Notes: a model not told the origin generated them from the letters alone. A DNA stretch of 64,000 bases from Phycisphaeraceae bacterium (GCA_029260655.1 JAJDCU010000034.1:1-64000), one strand, 5' to 3'. Positions 1 through 9,623 are shown, counted from the stretch's first letter. Program-made: numbers and translations.

Positions 1-668
1 TGCTGCGGTGTTGCGCCTTTCTGGGGTGCGTAAATGTGGGCCGCTCCGTTCGGGCCGGTTAACGGATTGGTGACGTCGCAGGCGACGGTGATATGCACCT
101 CGCGCAGTCGCGTATCCATCTTCGACACGTCGATGCGTGCGATCGATTCGAGCACCCCGCCGGTGATCGGTTGTTTGATGAGCCGATCGGCTGCATCGTA
201 GAATTGAACACCGAGTGCCTGGGACATGCCGCAGCCGCCGTCATTCGTGGCGCTGCCGCCGATACCGACCACGATTTTCTTGACCTTACTATCTAGAGCG
301 TATCCGATAAGTTCCCCGGTCCCGAAGGTTGTGGTCTTGGTCGGGTCGCGTTCGCTGGGTTTAAGCAAGCACAATCCGGATGTGTCTGCCATCTCGATGA
401 CCGCTGTATCGTGCTTGTCATCGACTTCTAACATGCACCATAGAGCATCGATCGGCCTCCCTAAAGGGTCGATGCACTCTGAGAACGGTGTAACGGCGTC
501 ATTGGATGCCATGATGGCGCTCGTGAAGCCCTCCCCGCCGTCGGAGATCGGACAGATATCGACTTCTGCGTCAGATTGTACCCGGTGGATCGCCTTGGCC
601 ATCACTAGCGCGGCCTGCTCTGCCGAGAGTGATTCCTTGAAGCTGTCCGGAGCACAGATAACCTTCAT
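1..668 (-). CDS. glxK: glycerate kinase, C-terminus beyond window
   Basis: Glycerate kinase of the GlxK/GarK type, which phosphorylates D-glycerate using ATP in the cytosol. The protein starts MKVICAPDSFKESLSA, the usual N-terminus of the family. Further on are the glycine-rich GIGGSATNDGG stretch and CDVTNPL...GAAHIYAPQKGA, both family hallmarks. The reading frame is open through 222 codons to the left edge; full-length members have about 370-380 residues, so roughly the last third is missing. The start at 668 is supported by a TAGACT hexamer six bases upstream, implying a leaderless mRNA. It is divergent from tadA. Confidence 0.9.
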   Translation of the reverse strand, partial: MKVICAPDSFKESLSAEQAALVMAKAIHRVQSDAEVDICPISDGGEGFTSAIMASNDAVTPFSECIDPLGRPIDALWCMLEVDDKHDTAVIEMADTSGLCLLKPSERDPTKTTTFGTGELIGYALDSKVKKIVVGIGGSATNDGGCGMSQALGVQFYDAADRLIKQPITGGVLESIARIDVSKMDTRLREVHITVACDVTNPLTGPNGAAHIYAPQKGATPQ

Positions 669-674
669 CGCCAA

Positions 675-680
675 AGTCTA
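675..680 (-). promoter_or_regulatory. -10 element of glycerate kinase, leaderless type
   Basis: TAGACT lies on the minus strand exactly six bases before the start ATG (666-668). Transcription would therefore begin at or next to the A of the ATG. No clear -35 box is visible. This is one of a set of similarly placed hexamers in the window. Confidence 0.45.
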
Positions 681-709
681 CCGGCTTCGCGGGTGATGTG
701 GCCAGCGGG

Positions 710-715
710 TACACT
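710..715 (+). promoter_or_regulatory. -10 element of tadA, leaderless type
   Basis: TACACT lies eight bases upstream of the ATG at 724. It supports that ATG over an in-frame TTG at 715, because the TTG would lie within the promoter. Confidence 0.4.
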
Positions 716-723
716 TGCCGGCG

Positions 724-1221
724 ATGAGTGAAGCACTGGATGAAAGCATGATGCGGCTAGCACTGGCCCAGGCCAAACTGGCTGCTGAGGTCGGCGAGGT
801 CCCGGTCGGGGCGGTGGTGTATCGCAGCGACGAGGTCTTGGCCAAAGCCCACAACCTGCGGGAAATCCAAGCCGACCCGACGGCGCATGCGGAGATGCTG
901 GCACTGCGACTAGCGGCTAAGGCGGTGGGCACCTGGCGTCTGGATGGATGCACCATCGCGGTAACGCTCGAGCCCTGCCCGATGTGCGCCGGCGCACTGA
1001 TTAACAGCCGCATCGAAAGGCTGGTCTACGGCGCGCCCGACCCGAAGATGGGATGTGTCGACACGCTGTACGAACTCTGCACCGACACACGGTTCAACCA
1101 CCGGCTGGAAGTGTGCAGCGGCGTGTTAGCGGACGAGTGCGTTGCGGTGTTGCAGGATTTCTTCCAGGCCCGGCGAGGCAACGATAAGCCGAGCAAGCCC
1201 ACACCGAACGGCCCGGCCTAG
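724..1221 (+). CDS. tadA: tRNA adenosine(34) deaminase TadA
   Basis: Deaminates adenosine to inosine at the wobble position of tRNA-Arg(ACG). The zinc-dependent cytidine/deoxycytidylate deaminase fold is shown by HAEM (zinc-binding His and catalytic Glu) and PCPMCAGA (two zinc-binding Cys). About 165 residues, normal for the family. An in-frame TTG nine bases upstream is possible, but the ATG at 724 fits better behind the putative -10 element. The stop codon overlaps the stop of convergent recG by two bases. Confidence 0.93.
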   Translation: MSEALDESMMRLALAQAKLAAEVGEVPVGAVVYRSDEVLAKAHNLREIQADPTAHAEMLALRLAAKAVGTWRLDGCTIAVTLEPCPMCAGALINSRIERLVYGAPDPKMGCVDTLYELCTDTRFNHRLEVCSGVLADECVAVLQDFFQARRGNDKPSKPTPNGPA

Positions 1222-3389
1222 CCCACGTCGATCAGGCCCATCGCCTCACCATACTGCTGCAGCAGCACCTTCCGCAGCGGCTTGTGTGCGTCGCTTGTCA
1301 GGAACGGATCGGCATCGATCAACGCCTGGGCATCGCGCTGCGCCAATTGCAATAGCTCCATGTCGTCGGGGATTATCGCGACGCGCAGCGGGGGCAGGCC
1401 GGACTGGCGTGTGCCGAAGAAATCGCCCATGCCGCGGATCTCAAGGTCACGCTCGGCGATCTGGAAGCCGTCGGTGGTCGCGGCGATTGCCTTAAGGCGT
1501 TGCTCCGCCTCCTCCGTGGTGGGCTCTGATATGAAAACGCACAGGCTGCGCCGGCCGTGATCACCCCGCCCGACCCGGCCTCGGAGTTGGTGCAGCTGCG
1601 CCAAGCCAAATCGCTCGGCGTGTTCGATCACCATCACCGTGGCGTTGGGCACATCCACACCGACCTCGATCACCGTCGTGGCGACCAGCACATGGACCTC
1701 ACCCCTGCGGAACTTATCCATGATCCTCTCTCGCGATTCCCGCTTGAGCCGGCCATGAACCGTGGCGACCTTGTAGCCCTGGCAGAACTTGTCTTGCAGG
1801 TGCTTGGTGTGGTCGCGGACGTTGGTCAGTTGCTTGGCTGACTCTTTGCCGGCGGCATCGATCGCGGGGACGACGACGTAGGCCTGCTCGCCCCGTTCAA
1901 GGCGGGTGCGCAGATAGCGGTAGACATCGTCGGACTGCCCGTGCTCGACGACACGGCTGGTGATCGGCGTCCTCCCCGGGGGAAGGCCCTGGATCGTTGA
2001 GATATCAAGGTCACCGAAAAGCGTCAGGCTCAATGTCCTTGGGATCGGCGTCGCGGTCATGACCAGGTGGTGCGGGATGTGCCGTTTGCCGTCGGCCCCG
2101 GGTGTGGCGTGGCGGTTGGCATCGCGGAAAGCCGCACGCTGCTGCACGCCGAAGCGGTGCTGCTCATCGATGACGGCGACGGCGAGGCTGTTGAACTTCA
2201 CATGGTCGGCCAGCAGCGCGTGCGTGCCGATGACGATATCGACTTTGCCTGCGGCGATGTCATCGAGCAGCCGCTTTCGATGTCCGCCGGCCTTGGGCGG
2301 GTGGGCGCTGGTCAGCAGGGCGCAGCTCACGTTGGCGCTATCCAGCATCTGGCTGATTGAACCGTGGTGCTGCTCCGCGAGCAGCTCGGTGGGCGCCAGC
2401 AGGGCACCCTGCATCCTGTCCGCAACAGCTAAGAGCAGTGCATAGAGCGCGACGACGGTTTTGCCCGCGCCGACATCGCCCTGCAATAGCCGGTTCATAG
2501 GGATCGGCTGAGCCAGGTCCCGGGCGATCTCGCCGATAGTGTTGTCCTGGTCGTCGGTCAGGTTGAAAGGGAACCGGGCGCGGATGTGCCGATCGATCGC
2601 GTCGGTAAACTTCAGCGCCGGCGCCGCCAACCTCTGACGGACAAAGGCCCGCTTCATCGCGATCCCCAGCTGCAGCAGCAGCAGTTCGTTAAACGCCAGC
2701 CTACGACGCGCGGCGCCGGCGTCGTCAAGCGAATCCGGCAGGTGCGCCATCTCAAACGCCTCGGCCAGACCCGGCATCGCGTGGTGTGCGAGCAGGTCGG
2801 CGGGCAGCGGGTCGATTAATCCAGGCAGCACGTGCGGGATCGTATCCGCCACCGTCCTTTCGATGACGGTCGATGGCAGGTCTTCGGTCGCCGGGTAGAC
2901 CGGGCGCAGGCGCTCGTCCCTGGCAGGGGTGGCATCTGGGTCGTCAAGCGGCTCCCACTTAGGGTTAACCATCTGCGGGTAGCCATTGAAAAGCTTGACC
3001 TTGCCTTGCACGCGGATGACCAGCCCGGGGTGGATCTTCTCGCGGAGGTAGCCGGCGTTGAACCAGGCCAGGCTCAAGGTGCCCGAATCATCTTCGAGGG
3101 TGGCTTCGAAGCGTCCTTTTCGGCTAAACCCGGGGGCCGGCGGAGCAACCCATCGGGCAGACACCACGACACCGCGCGCCGAGCCGATCTCACCGGCCTG
3201 CAACTGGCTGATACCGGCTTCCTGGGATTGCCGCTCGTAGCGCATCGGCAGGTGGCGCAGCAAATCGCTGAGTGTGTGGACCCCGAGCCTGGCAAAGAGT
3301 CTGGCGCGTCGTTGAGCGATGCCCGGCAGATCCTGGACGTTCGAGCCCAGCCGCAGGGTCGTCGGGTTATCCTGATGCGTCGACGGCAT
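1218..3389 (-). CDS. recG: ATP-dependent DNA helicase RecG
   Basis: RecG remodels stalled replication forks and Holliday junctions. The 723-residue protein has an N-terminal OB/wedge region, then helicase motifs: LLQGDVGAGKTVVA (Walker A), VIDEQHRFGV (DEQH box), VMTATPIPRTL (motif III), and the C-terminal helicase part with QLRGRVGRG (motif VI). Length is typical. The start codon is preceded by TAGAAT six bases away, suggesting a leaderless mRNA. It converges with tadA with overlapping stop codons. Confidence 0.95.
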   Translation of the reverse strand: MPSTHQDNPTTLRLGSNVQDLPGIAQRRARLFARLGVHTLSDLLRHLPMRYERQSQEAGISQLQAGEIGSARGVVVSARWVAPPAPGFSRKGRFEATLEDDSGTLSLAWFNAGYLREKIHPGLVIRVQGKVKLFNGYPQMVNPKWEPLDDPDATPARDERLRPVYPATEDLPSTVIERTVADTIPHVLPGLIDPLPADLLAHHAMPGLAEAFEMAHLPDSLDDAGAARRRLAFNELLLLQLGIAMKRAFVRQRLAAPALKFTDAIDRHIRARFPFNLTDDQDNTIGEIARDLAQPIPMNRLLQGDVGAGKTVVALYALLLAVADRMQGALLAPTELLAEQHHGSISQMLDSANVSCALLTSAHPPKAGGHRKRLLDDIAAGKVDIVIGTHALLADHVKFNSLAVAVIDEQHRFGVQQRAAFRDANRHATPGADGKRHIPHHLVMTATPIPRTLSLTLFGDLDISTIQGLPPGRTPITSRVVEHGQSDDVYRYLRTRLERGEQAYVVVPAIDAAGKESAKQLTNVRDHTKHLQDKFCQGYKVATVHGRLKRESRERIMDKFRRGEVHVLVATTVIEVGVDVPNATVMVIEHAERFGLAQLHQLRGRVGRGDHGRRSLCVFISEPTTEEAEQRLKAIAATTDGFQIAERDLEIRGMGDFFGTRQSGLPPLRVAIIPDDMELLQLAQRDAQALIDADPFLTSDAHKPLRKVLLQQYGEAMGLIDVG

Positions 3390-3395
3390 GCCAGG

Positions 3396-3401
3396 ATTCT
3401 A
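3396..3401 (-). promoter_or_regulatory. -10 element of recG, leaderless type
   Basis: TAGAAT on the minus strand lies exactly six bases before the recG ATG (3387-3389), placing the transcription start at the start codon. Confidence 0.5.
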
Positions 3402-3455
3402 CCTCGACCCGGCGCGGGACTGTAGGTCGCGTCGGCGGCGACGGCCGGTGTGCGC

Positions 3456-3499
3456 AAAAAAAAGGGTCTCGACCGGGGAGGCGTTCCGGTGCGAGACCC
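3456..3499 (-). terminator. intrinsic terminator upstream of recG
   Basis: Read on the minus strand, GGGTCTCG (3499-3492) pairs perfectly with CGAGACCC (3471-3464), enclosing about 20 bases, and is followed directly by eight T (3463-3456). No protein gene lies upstream of it on this strand before divergent coaD. It must end either a small RNA or an attenuated recG leader. Confidence 0.7.
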
Positions 3500-3760
3500 G
3501 ATCCAGGGCTGGATTAGTTCGGCCGGGGGCGGGTACAAGACGCATCCTGGCCGGGCCGCCATCGTGGGTCGCGGCCGATCGCCGCTGCCCCCTTTGGCAA
3601 CAGTGCAAGTCTCCGATTCAAGTCCGCCGCGGTCCAGCGGTAGCTGGCAAAATTGTTCCCCTGCCCGCCTGGCGGTGGGTCTGTACGGGCTGGGCAACCA
3701 CACGGAGGGGATCCGGGGGCAGACGGGGGGTGGCCCGGGGTGGCAAGGGCCCGTGGGACG
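3500..3760 (-). ncRNA. possible small RNA or recG leader ending at the 3456 terminator
   Basis: A 388-base gap between recG and coaD has no convincing protein gene but ends, on the minus strand, in a strong intrinsic terminator. Self-complementary segments are visible upstream, for example CCGCTG about 3640 with CAGCGG about 3590. I do not recognise conserved segments of SRP RNA, RNase P RNA or tmRNA; a 6S-type RNA cannot be excluded. The 5' end is unknown and the limits are approximate. Confidence 0.25.
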
Positions 3761-3764
3761 CTGA

Positions 3765-3770
3765 TATACT
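3765..3770 (+). promoter_or_regulatory. extended -10 element of coaD, leaderless type
   Basis: TGATATACT is an extended -10 (TGn plus TATACT) ending seven bases before the coaD ATG at 3778. Transcription would start at or next to the start codon. Confidence 0.55.
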
Positions 3771-3777
3771 GCCGTCA

Positions 3778-4323
3778 ATGAACGATAAACCAAAAATCGG
3801 GCTCTTCCCGGGTACGTTCGATCCGATCACCAACGGGCACATGGACGTTATCTGTCGGGGCCAGCGGCTGTTTGACAAGATGATCGTGGCGATCGGTCAC
3901 AACCCCGCCAAGGCCGAGCTATTCAACATGGACGAACGGCGGGAGATGATCGAAGAACTGATCCGCCAGACGTGCGATGACCACGTCTCCGTTCAGTGCT
4001 ACCAGGGGCTGACCGTGGACTTCGCCCGCGAGGTCGGGGCCACCGCGATCCTGCGCGGATTGCGGAACGTGACCGACCTGAACTTCGAGTTCCAGCTCGC
4101 CTTGACCAACCGGGCGATCGCCGACATCGAGACGGTGTTCACGATGACCGGAGACGCCTACGCCTTCGCCAGCTCGACCCTGATCAAGCAGATCGCCGCG
4201 GGGGGTGACATCGACCGCCTGCACCGGATGCTGCCGAAGCTGGTGATCGAAAAGATGAAGCAGAAGAAACACGAGCACGGCGGGGTGCTGCCCTGGCTTC
4301 AAGTCGACCACTTTAAGGAATAG
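3778..4323 (+). CDS. coaD: phosphopantetheine adenylyltransferase
   Basis: Transfers AMP from ATP to 4'-phosphopantetheine in coenzyme A synthesis. GLFPGTFDPITNGHMD contains the nucleotidyltransferase T/HxGH motif (TNGH), and the second signature is SSTLIKQIAAGG. The 181 residues are slightly more than the usual 160. The frame is open upstream to 3388, but that stretch has no family similarity; the ATG at 3778 starts at the conserved N-terminus and sits behind an extended -10. Confidence 0.94.
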   Translation: MNDKPKIGLFPGTFDPITNGHMDVICRGQRLFDKMIVAIGHNPAKAELFNMDERREMIEELIRQTCDDHVSVQCYQGLTVDFAREVGATAILRGLRNVTDLNFEFQLALTNRAIADIETVFTMTGDAYAFASSTLIKQIAAGGDIDRLHRMLPKLVIEKMKQKKHEHGGVLPWLQVDHFKE

Positions 4324-4438
4324 GTCTTGGGGTTTCATGATTCGTGTTTGGGGGTTGGGGGCTGCGGATCGTCACACAAGTCCACACACGCGCCATTAGC
4401 TAACGGCTAAGGGCTAGCAGCTAAAGGCTTCTCATCTC
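4324..4438 (+). repeat. intergenic repeat-derived sequence
   Basis: Two dispersed repeat types lie side by side: GGGGGTTGGGGGCT (about 4350-4363), related to the element at 37713-37790, and a run of variants of GCTAACGGCTAAGGGCT (about 4395-4430), related to sequence at 21081-21105. Confidence 0.4.
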
Positions 4439-5110
4439 ATGGACTACCGGATCATCAGTATTGGCGCGTTAAGCGTCCACGAACTCTGGGACACCCAAGG
4501 CCAGGCCCGCACGCCCCACGCGACGACAACCCTGGTGCGCAGCGAGGGACGGGTGATCCTCGTCGACCCCGCGCTGCCGGGGCAGGTTGTGACGGCGAGG
4601 CTGGCCGAGCGCTGCGGCCTGGGGCCAGACGATATCACCGATGTTTTCCTGACCTGCTTCCGCCCCGCACACCGCTGGGGGGTGACCGCGTTTGATAAAG
4701 CCCGGTGGCTGATCGGAGAGACCGAGCGCGAGGCCGTGGGGCAGAACCTGGTCGAGCGCTTCCAGCAGGAAGAGGACGAGCAGACCCGCGAGGTCATTCA
4801 GCAGGAGATCGCGGTCCTCAAACGCTTCGAGCCGGCGCCTGACAAGATCGCTCCAAGGGTCGATCTATTCCCCGTCCCCGGATTTACACCCGGTTGCTGT
4901 GGCCTGCTTCTTAGCGACACAAACGCAACGACCCTGATCGCGGGCGACGCCGTCGCCACCGCCGAACACCTGGAGCAGGGCCGGGTGCTGCGCGGCGCAT
5001 ACGACATCGAGCAGGCGCAGCAGAGCTTTATGGAGGTCGTCGAGATCGCTGACGTGATCGTCCCCGGTCACGACAACATTGTGCTGAACCCAACCAGGCG
5101 GCGGTTCTAG
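4439..5110 (+). CDS. MBL-fold protein with degenerate metal site
   Basis: The 223-residue protein follows the metallo-beta-lactamase fold: RSEGRVILVDPALP near residue 35, a GLGPDDITDVFLTCF strand, PGFTPGCCGLLL, LIAGDAV and VPGHDNIV. The HxHxDH metal motif is replaced by C-F-R-P-A-H, leaving only the last His, and the His expected after PGFTPG is Cys. The Asp of AGDA and the His of PGHD remain. It probably no longer binds two metals normally and may be a non-catalytic or altered member. Three bases separate its stop from the M20 gene start, so the two are likely co-transcribed. Confidence 0.8.
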   Translation: MDYRIISIGALSVHELWDTQGQARTPHATTTLVRSEGRVILVDPALPGQVVTARLAERCGLGPDDITDVFLTCFRPAHRWGVTAFDKARWLIGETEREAVGQNLVERFQQEEDEQTREVIQQEIAVLKRFEPAPDKIAPRVDLFPVPGFTPGCCGLLLSDTNATTLIAGDAVATAEHLEQGRVLRGAYDIEQAQQSFMEVVEIADVIVPGHDNIVLNPTRRRF

Positions 5111-5113
5111 GCC

Positions 5114-6283
5114 ATGCCATGGATATCCCCACAGTCAGCCATTGAGACACTTTCGGCGATGGTCCGGATCGATAGCGTCAACAGCGCGCTGACAGGCCGG
5201 CCGTGCGCCGAGGCCGGATTGGGTGATTGGATCGACCGGGCCGCACAGGATTGGGGGCTCGCGGTCAGGCGTCTGCCGATCACCGGACGCGCCGACCAAT
5301 TGCTGATTACCCACACCGTCGATCCCGGCGCACCCTGGCTGCTGTTTGACAGCCACATGGACACCGTCGCCGTCGAGGGGATGACAATCGACCCGTTCGG
5401 GGGTGAGTTGCGCGACGGCCGGGTCTACGGCCGGGGGGCCTGCGACACCAAGGGGACCGGCGCGGCGATGCTCTGGGCCTTGCGTGCCTATGCCGAGCAA
5501 GGCGGCGGGCCGAACAACATCGTCCTGCTCTTCAGTGTCGATGAAGAGGTCGGGATGCTGGGCATCAGTTCGTTCCTGGCAAACGACTACGCAGCACTCG
5601 GCTTCGTCCCCTCGGGCGTGATCGTCGGTGAGCCGACCGAGCTGCACCCGGTCATCGCGCACAACGGGCTCATCCGGTGGCAGGTCACGACCCACGGCGT
5701 GGCGGCGCACTCGTCCGTCCCACACCAGGGCAGCTCGGCGATTAGCACGATGATGCGGGTCGTCCAGGCGATCGAGACCGATTACATCCCAAGCCTCACC
5801 GCCGAGCACGAACTGACCGGCCACGCCGTGTGCAGTATCAACATGATCCAAGGCGGCAGCGCCCCAAACATCATCCCGGACCGCTGCGTGATCGACGTCG
5901 ACCGACGGGTCGTGCCGGGCGAGGAATTCGAGTCGGTCATGCATGCATTGGTTCAAATACTTGATCGCGTCAAACATGACGAACCGTCGCTGGATTACAC
6001 GCTCGACGTCAGCACGACCCACCCACCGCTGCTGCCTGAAGGGAGTGAGTCCTTACTCGCGTCGACCATAGATGTGCTCGCCCAACAAGGCCTGCCCGGG
6101 CTGTCGCTTGGGGCCCCCTTCTCGACCCACGCCGGCTACTTCTGCCAGGCGGGCATACCTACGCTCGTGCTGGGCCCCGGCGAGGCGCACAAGGCACACA
6201 CCAAAGATGAATACATCAGCACCGAACAACTCGATCGCGGGGCCGAAGTCTACCTGGGACTGATGCACAGTCAGATCGGCTGA
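5114..6283 (+). CDS. M20-family metallohydrolase (ArgE/DapE-type)
   Basis: Zinc-dependent amidohydrolase of peptidase family M20, the group of acetylornithine and succinyl-diaminopimelate deacetylases. Visible motifs are [14 protein letters not shown] (metal His and catalytic Asp), [13 protein letters not shown] (bridging Asp), [11 protein letters not shown] (catalytic Glu pair) and a C-terminal His in [13 protein letters not shown]. The dimerisation domain includes [13 protein letters not shown]. The 389-residue length is typical. The exact substrate cannot be told from sequence. Confidence 0.88.
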   Translation: MPWISPQSAIETLSAMVRIDSVNSALTGRPCAEAGLGDWIDRAAQDWGLAVRRLPITGRADQLLITHTVDPGAPWLLFDSHMDTVAVEGMTIDPFGGELRDGRVYGRGACDTKGTGAAMLWALRAYAEQGGGPNNIVLLFSVDEEVGMLGISSFLANDYAALGFVPSGVIVGEPTELHPVIAHNGLIRWQVTTHGVAAHSSVPHQGSSAISTMMRVVQAIETDYIPSLTAEHELTGHAVCSINMIQGGSAPNIIPDRCVIDVDRRVVPGEEFESVMHALVQILDRVKHDEPSLDYTLDVSTTHPPLLPEGSESLLASTIDVLAQQGLPGLSLGAPFSTHAGYFCQAGIPTLVLGPGEAHKAHTKDEYISTEQLDRGAEVYLGLMHSQIG

Positions 6284-6339
6284 CCGATGCTTTGCTACAA
6301 TGCCCGGCTCAATCAAGTACCCCTGATGGAACCGCCACA

Positions 6340-8031
6340 ATGACCGCGAAACTCAATAAATTCTCCAGCCGGGTCACCCAGCCCAAGAGCCAGGGCGCAA
6401 GCCAGGCCATGCTCTACGGCACCGGGATGACCGACGCCGACATGGACAAGGCCCAGATCGGGATCGGCAGCGTCTGGTACGAAGGCAACACCTGCAACAT
6501 GCACCTGATGGAGTTGGCCGAGCACGTTAAGCGCGGCGTGACCGAGGCCGACATGGTCGGGATGCGGTTTAACACGATCGGCGTCAGCGACGGGATCTCG
6601 ATGGGCACGGACGGGATGAGCTTCTCGCTGCAATCCCGCGACCTGATCGCCGACTCGATCGACACGATTATGGGCGCGCAGGGGTACGACGGGCTGGTCG
6701 CTTTGCCCGGCTGCGACAAGAACATGCCCGGGTGCCTGATCGCCATGGGCCGGCTCAACCGACCGGCGCTGATGGTTTACGGCGGGACGATCAAGCCAGG
6801 CTGCACCGTGTTCGACGGCAAGGAAGAACCCCGCGACGTCGTCTCGGCGTTCCAGTCCTACGGCGAACACCTGGCTGGCAAGATCACCGAAGACCAGCGC
6901 AAGGCGATCATCCGCGAGAGCTGCCCGGGGGCCGGGGCATGCGGCGGGATGTACACCGCCAACACCATGGCCAGCGCGATCGAGGCGCTGGGGATGAGTT
7001 TGCCGTTTAGCTCGTCGATCCCCGCTGTTGATCCGAAGAAGCATGAAGAGTGCGTCCAGGCTGGCCATGCCGTGCGCAGGCTGATGGAACTGGACCTCAA
7101 GCCCCGGGACATCATGACCCGCGCCGCGTTCGAGAACGCGATGGTCGTCACCATCGTCACCGGCGGGTCGACCAATGCCGTGCTGCATCTGGTCGCGATG
7201 GCAAGGGCGGTGGACGTGCCGTTGACCATCGACGACTTCCAGAAGGTCAGCGACCGCACCCCGATGCTCGCGGACTTCAAGCCGTCCGGCAAATACGTCA
7301 TGGAAGACCTGCACAAAGTCGGCGGCACCCCCGCGGTGATGAAGATGCTGCTTTCGGAGGGCATGATCGACGGCTCGTGCATGACCGTCACCGGCAAAAC
7401 CGTTGCCGAGAACCTCGCAGACGTCCCCGGCCTCACCGATGGGCAGAAGGTGATACTCCCGCTTAGCGATCCGATCAAGGCGTCCGGGCACATCCAGATC
7501 CTTCGTGGCAACCTCGCACCCGACGGCGCGGTCGCCAAGATCACCGGCAAGGAAGGCCTCGCCTTCACCGGCCCGGCACGCGTCTACGACTCCGAAGAAG
7601 ACATGCTCAAGGGCCTGGAGGACGGCAAGATCGGCAAGGGCGACGTCATCGTCATCCGTTACGAAGGTCCTACCGGCGGACCGGGCATGCCCGAGATGCT
7701 CACACCCACCAGCGCGATTATGGGCGCGGGCCTGGGCAAGGATGTCGCGCTGATGACCGATGGCCGATTCTCCGGCGGCTCACACGGCTTCATCATCGGC
7801 CACGTCTGCCCCGAAGCCCAGGAAGGCGGCCCCATCGGTCTTGTCCACGACGGCGACACGATCCACATCGATGCGGAAAGCAACGTGATCGAGATTAAGG
7901 TCAGTGACGATGAACTCGCCAAGCGAAAAGCGGCGTGGACCAAGCCTGCATACAAAGCCAACCGCGGCACGCTCTGGAAATATATTAAGAATGTGAAGCC
8001 GGCGAGCGAGGGATGCGTCACGGATGAATAG
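6340..8031 (+). CDS. ilvD: dihydroxy-acid dehydratase
   Basis: Iron-sulfur dehydratase acting on 2,3-dihydroxy-isovalerate and 2,3-dihydroxy-3-methylvalerate in valine/isoleucine synthesis. [14 protein letters not shown] and [18 protein letters not shown] carry cluster-binding cysteines. [19 protein letters not shown] is the C-terminal signature. From the ATG at 6340 it has 563 residues, the usual length. An upstream in-frame start at 6292 would add an unrelated 16-residue extension and was not chosen. A TACAAT -10-like box lies at 6296-6301. Confidence 0.95.
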   Translation: MTAKLNKFSSRVTQPKSQGASQAMLYGTGMTDADMDKAQIGIGSVWYEGNTCNMHLMELAEHVKRGVTEADMVGMRFNTIGVSDGISMGTDGMSFSLQSRDLIADSIDTIMGAQGYDGLVALPGCDKNMPGCLIAMGRLNRPALMVYGGTIKPGCTVFDGKEEPRDVVSAFQSYGEHLAGKITEDQRKAIIRESCPGAGACGGMYTANTMASAIEALGMSLPFSSSIPAVDPKKHEECVQAGHAVRRLMELDLKPRDIMTRAAFENAMVVTIVTGGSTNAVLHLVAMARAVDVPLTIDDFQKVSDRTPMLADFKPSGKYVMEDLHKVGGTPAVMKMLLSEGMIDGSCMTVTGKTVAENLADVPGLTDGQKVILPLSDPIKASGHIQILRGNLAPDGAVAKITGKEGLAFTGPARVYDSEEDMLKGLEDGKIGKGDVIVIRYEGPTGGPGMPEMLTPTSAIMGAGLGKDVALMTDGRFSGGSHGFIIGHVCPEAQEGGPIGLVHDGDTIHIDAESNVIEIKVSDDELAKRKAAWTKPAYKANRGTLWKYIKNVKPASEGCVTDE

Positions 8032-8060
8032 ATACCGGGCATGTAAGCGAAAGGAAACCA

Positions 8061-8888
8061 GTGAGCTTCGACGCGAAGATCGATAAGCATTACGGCTTTG
8101 GCGGGATCATGGAGAAGATCGAAGCGGGGCTCAATCTGGCCGGCAAGGATGTCGGTTCGCTCACGGTCGACGACCTCGCCCCGATCGATGAGTTTCACAC
8201 ACGCGGGCGGGAATCCACGCTTGAGGTCGCCGAACTGGCGAACCTGCAGCCGTCAGATCTCATTCTGGATGTCGGCTGCGGCCTGGGCGGCACCGCGCGT
8301 CACTTGGCGGAGCAATACGACTGCAAGGTTACGGGCATCGACCTGACGCAAGAATATATTGACGTGGGTCAGAAGCTCACGGACATGGTCGGGCTCAGTA
8401 ACCGGGTGGACCTTCGTCAGGGCAGCGCGCTGGACATCCCGTATGAGGATGGAAGCTTTGATGTCGTATGGACCGAGCACGTTCAGATGAACATCGCCGA
8501 CAAGACCGGGTTCTATTCCGAAATCGCACGGGTCCTCAAGCCCGGCGGCCGTCTGCTGTTCCACGATATCTTCCGCGGGCTGGGCGAGCCCCCGCATTAC
8601 CCGTTGCCTTGGGCGGAGGACGAGTCCATCAGTTCTTTGGCGACGGAAGCGGACGCCCACTCGACCATGGAACAGGTCGGCCTGGAGATCCAACATTGGA
8701 TCGTCAAGGTCCAGGAGTCGATCGAATTCTTCAGACGTGTCGCCAAGAAGATTGAAGCGGATGGCTCGCCCCCCATCGGTATCCACCTGTTAATGGGAGA
8801 CAACGCCAGTGTAAAGCTTCAAAATTATGTCCGCAACATGAGTGAGGATCGTTTGAGCGTCGCCATGGGGCTGGCGTGCAAGAAGTAA
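8061..8888 (+). CDS. SAM-dependent methyltransferase
   Basis: Class I methyltransferase of 275 residues. The SAM-binding signature is LILDVGCGLGGTARHLA, with KVTGIDLT as motif II and FDVVWTEHVQMNIADK and LKPGGRLLFHDI as later motifs. The core resembles small-molecule methyltransferases of the type 11/sarcosine-dimethylglycine kind, but the substrate is unknown. The GTG start is supported by AAAGGAA a few bases upstream. It converges on pcm. Confidence 0.82.
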   Translation: MSFDAKIDKHYGFGGIMEKIEAGLNLAGKDVGSLTVDDLAPIDEFHTRGRESTLEVAELANLQPSDLILDVGCGLGGTARHLAEQYDCKVTGIDLTQEYIDVGQKLTDMVGLSNRVDLRQGSALDIPYEDGSFDVVWTEHVQMNIADKTGFYSEIARVLKPGGRLLFHDIFRGLGEPPHYPLPWAEDESISSLATEADAHSTMEQVGLEIQHWIVKVQESIEFFRRVAKKIEADGSPPIGIHLLMGDNASVKLQNYVRNMSEDRLSVAMGLACKK

Positions 8889-8972
8889 ATCGTTCCTCTG
8901 ACACTCAAGGCGTTACGATCTGTGGCTGACCCACTACCTGGTTGTGTCACAATTAATCATTGCTCGGTAGCA

Positions 8973-9623
8973 CTACTCTCCCCATCCGTCTTCCCCCACC
9001 AGCGGCACGAACCGGCATGCGATGTCGTCGGCGACGGCGAACTTTTCGCCCTGGCGGTCGATGACGGTCAGTGTCTGGCTGTGGCGGTCGCCCAGGGGGA
9101 TAACCAGGCGTCCGGGATCGGCGAGCTGGTGCTTGTGGGCTTTGGGGATGTGTGGGGCGGCGGCGGTGACGAGGATGCGGTCGTAGGGGGCCTTGTCGGG
9201 ATAGCCCAGCGTGCCGTCGGCGACGACCATCTGGATCGCCGCGCCGGGGCAGACCTCCGCCAGCACGGCCTCGGCCAAGCCAGCGAGCTCTGGCGACCGC
9301 TCGATAGTCACGATATGTGCTCCCAGGCGTGCGAGGATGGCGGTCTGGTACCCGCTGCCGGTGCCGACCTCCAGGACGCGCTGGCCCGGCCTGACCGCCA
9401 GCAGCTCGGTCATACGGGCGACGATATAGGGCTGGCTGATCGTCTGGCCCCCGGCGGTAGGCAGGGCGTGGTCGCTGTAGGCCTGCTCGATCGTGGCCTC
9501 GGGGATGAACAGATGCCGGGGGATCGCCTCCATCACGCCCAGCACGGCCGGGTCGCTGATATTGCGGGCCAGAAGCTGTGTCTGGACCATCCGTCTGGCG
9601 GCGCTCTTGGCCTGATCGTTCAT
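8973..9623 (-). CDS. pcm: protein-L-isoaspartate O-methyltransferase
   Basis: Methylates isoaspartyl residues so that damaged proteins can be repaired. Motifs seen are the region ISQPYIVARMTELL, the SAM-binding VLEVGTGSGYQTAILA, and APYDRILVTAAAPHIP with PGRLVIPLGD. About 216 residues, typical. The ATG at 9623 has AGGGG about ten bases upstream; a GTG 18 bases earlier is less likely. Confidence 0.93.
   Translation of the reverse strand: MNDQAKSAARRMVQTQLLARNISDPAVLGVMEAIPRHLFIPEATIEQAYSDHALPTAGGQTISQPYIVARMTELLAVRPGQRVLEVGTGSGYQTAILARLGAHIVTIERSPELAGLAEAVLAEVCPGAAIQMVVADGTLGYPDKAPYDRILVTAAAPHIPKAHKHQLADPGRLVIPLGDRHSQTLTVIDRQGEKFAVADDIACRFVPLVGEDGWGE

Noticed and set aside
3388-3777. Upstream extension of the coaD frame by 130 codons
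   Set aside because: Arg/Gly/Pro-rich sequence without CoaD similarity; the extended -10 and ATG at 3778 fit the family N-terminus.
6313-7491. 392-codon minus-strand ORF
   Set aside because: Shadow of ilvD on the opposite strand.
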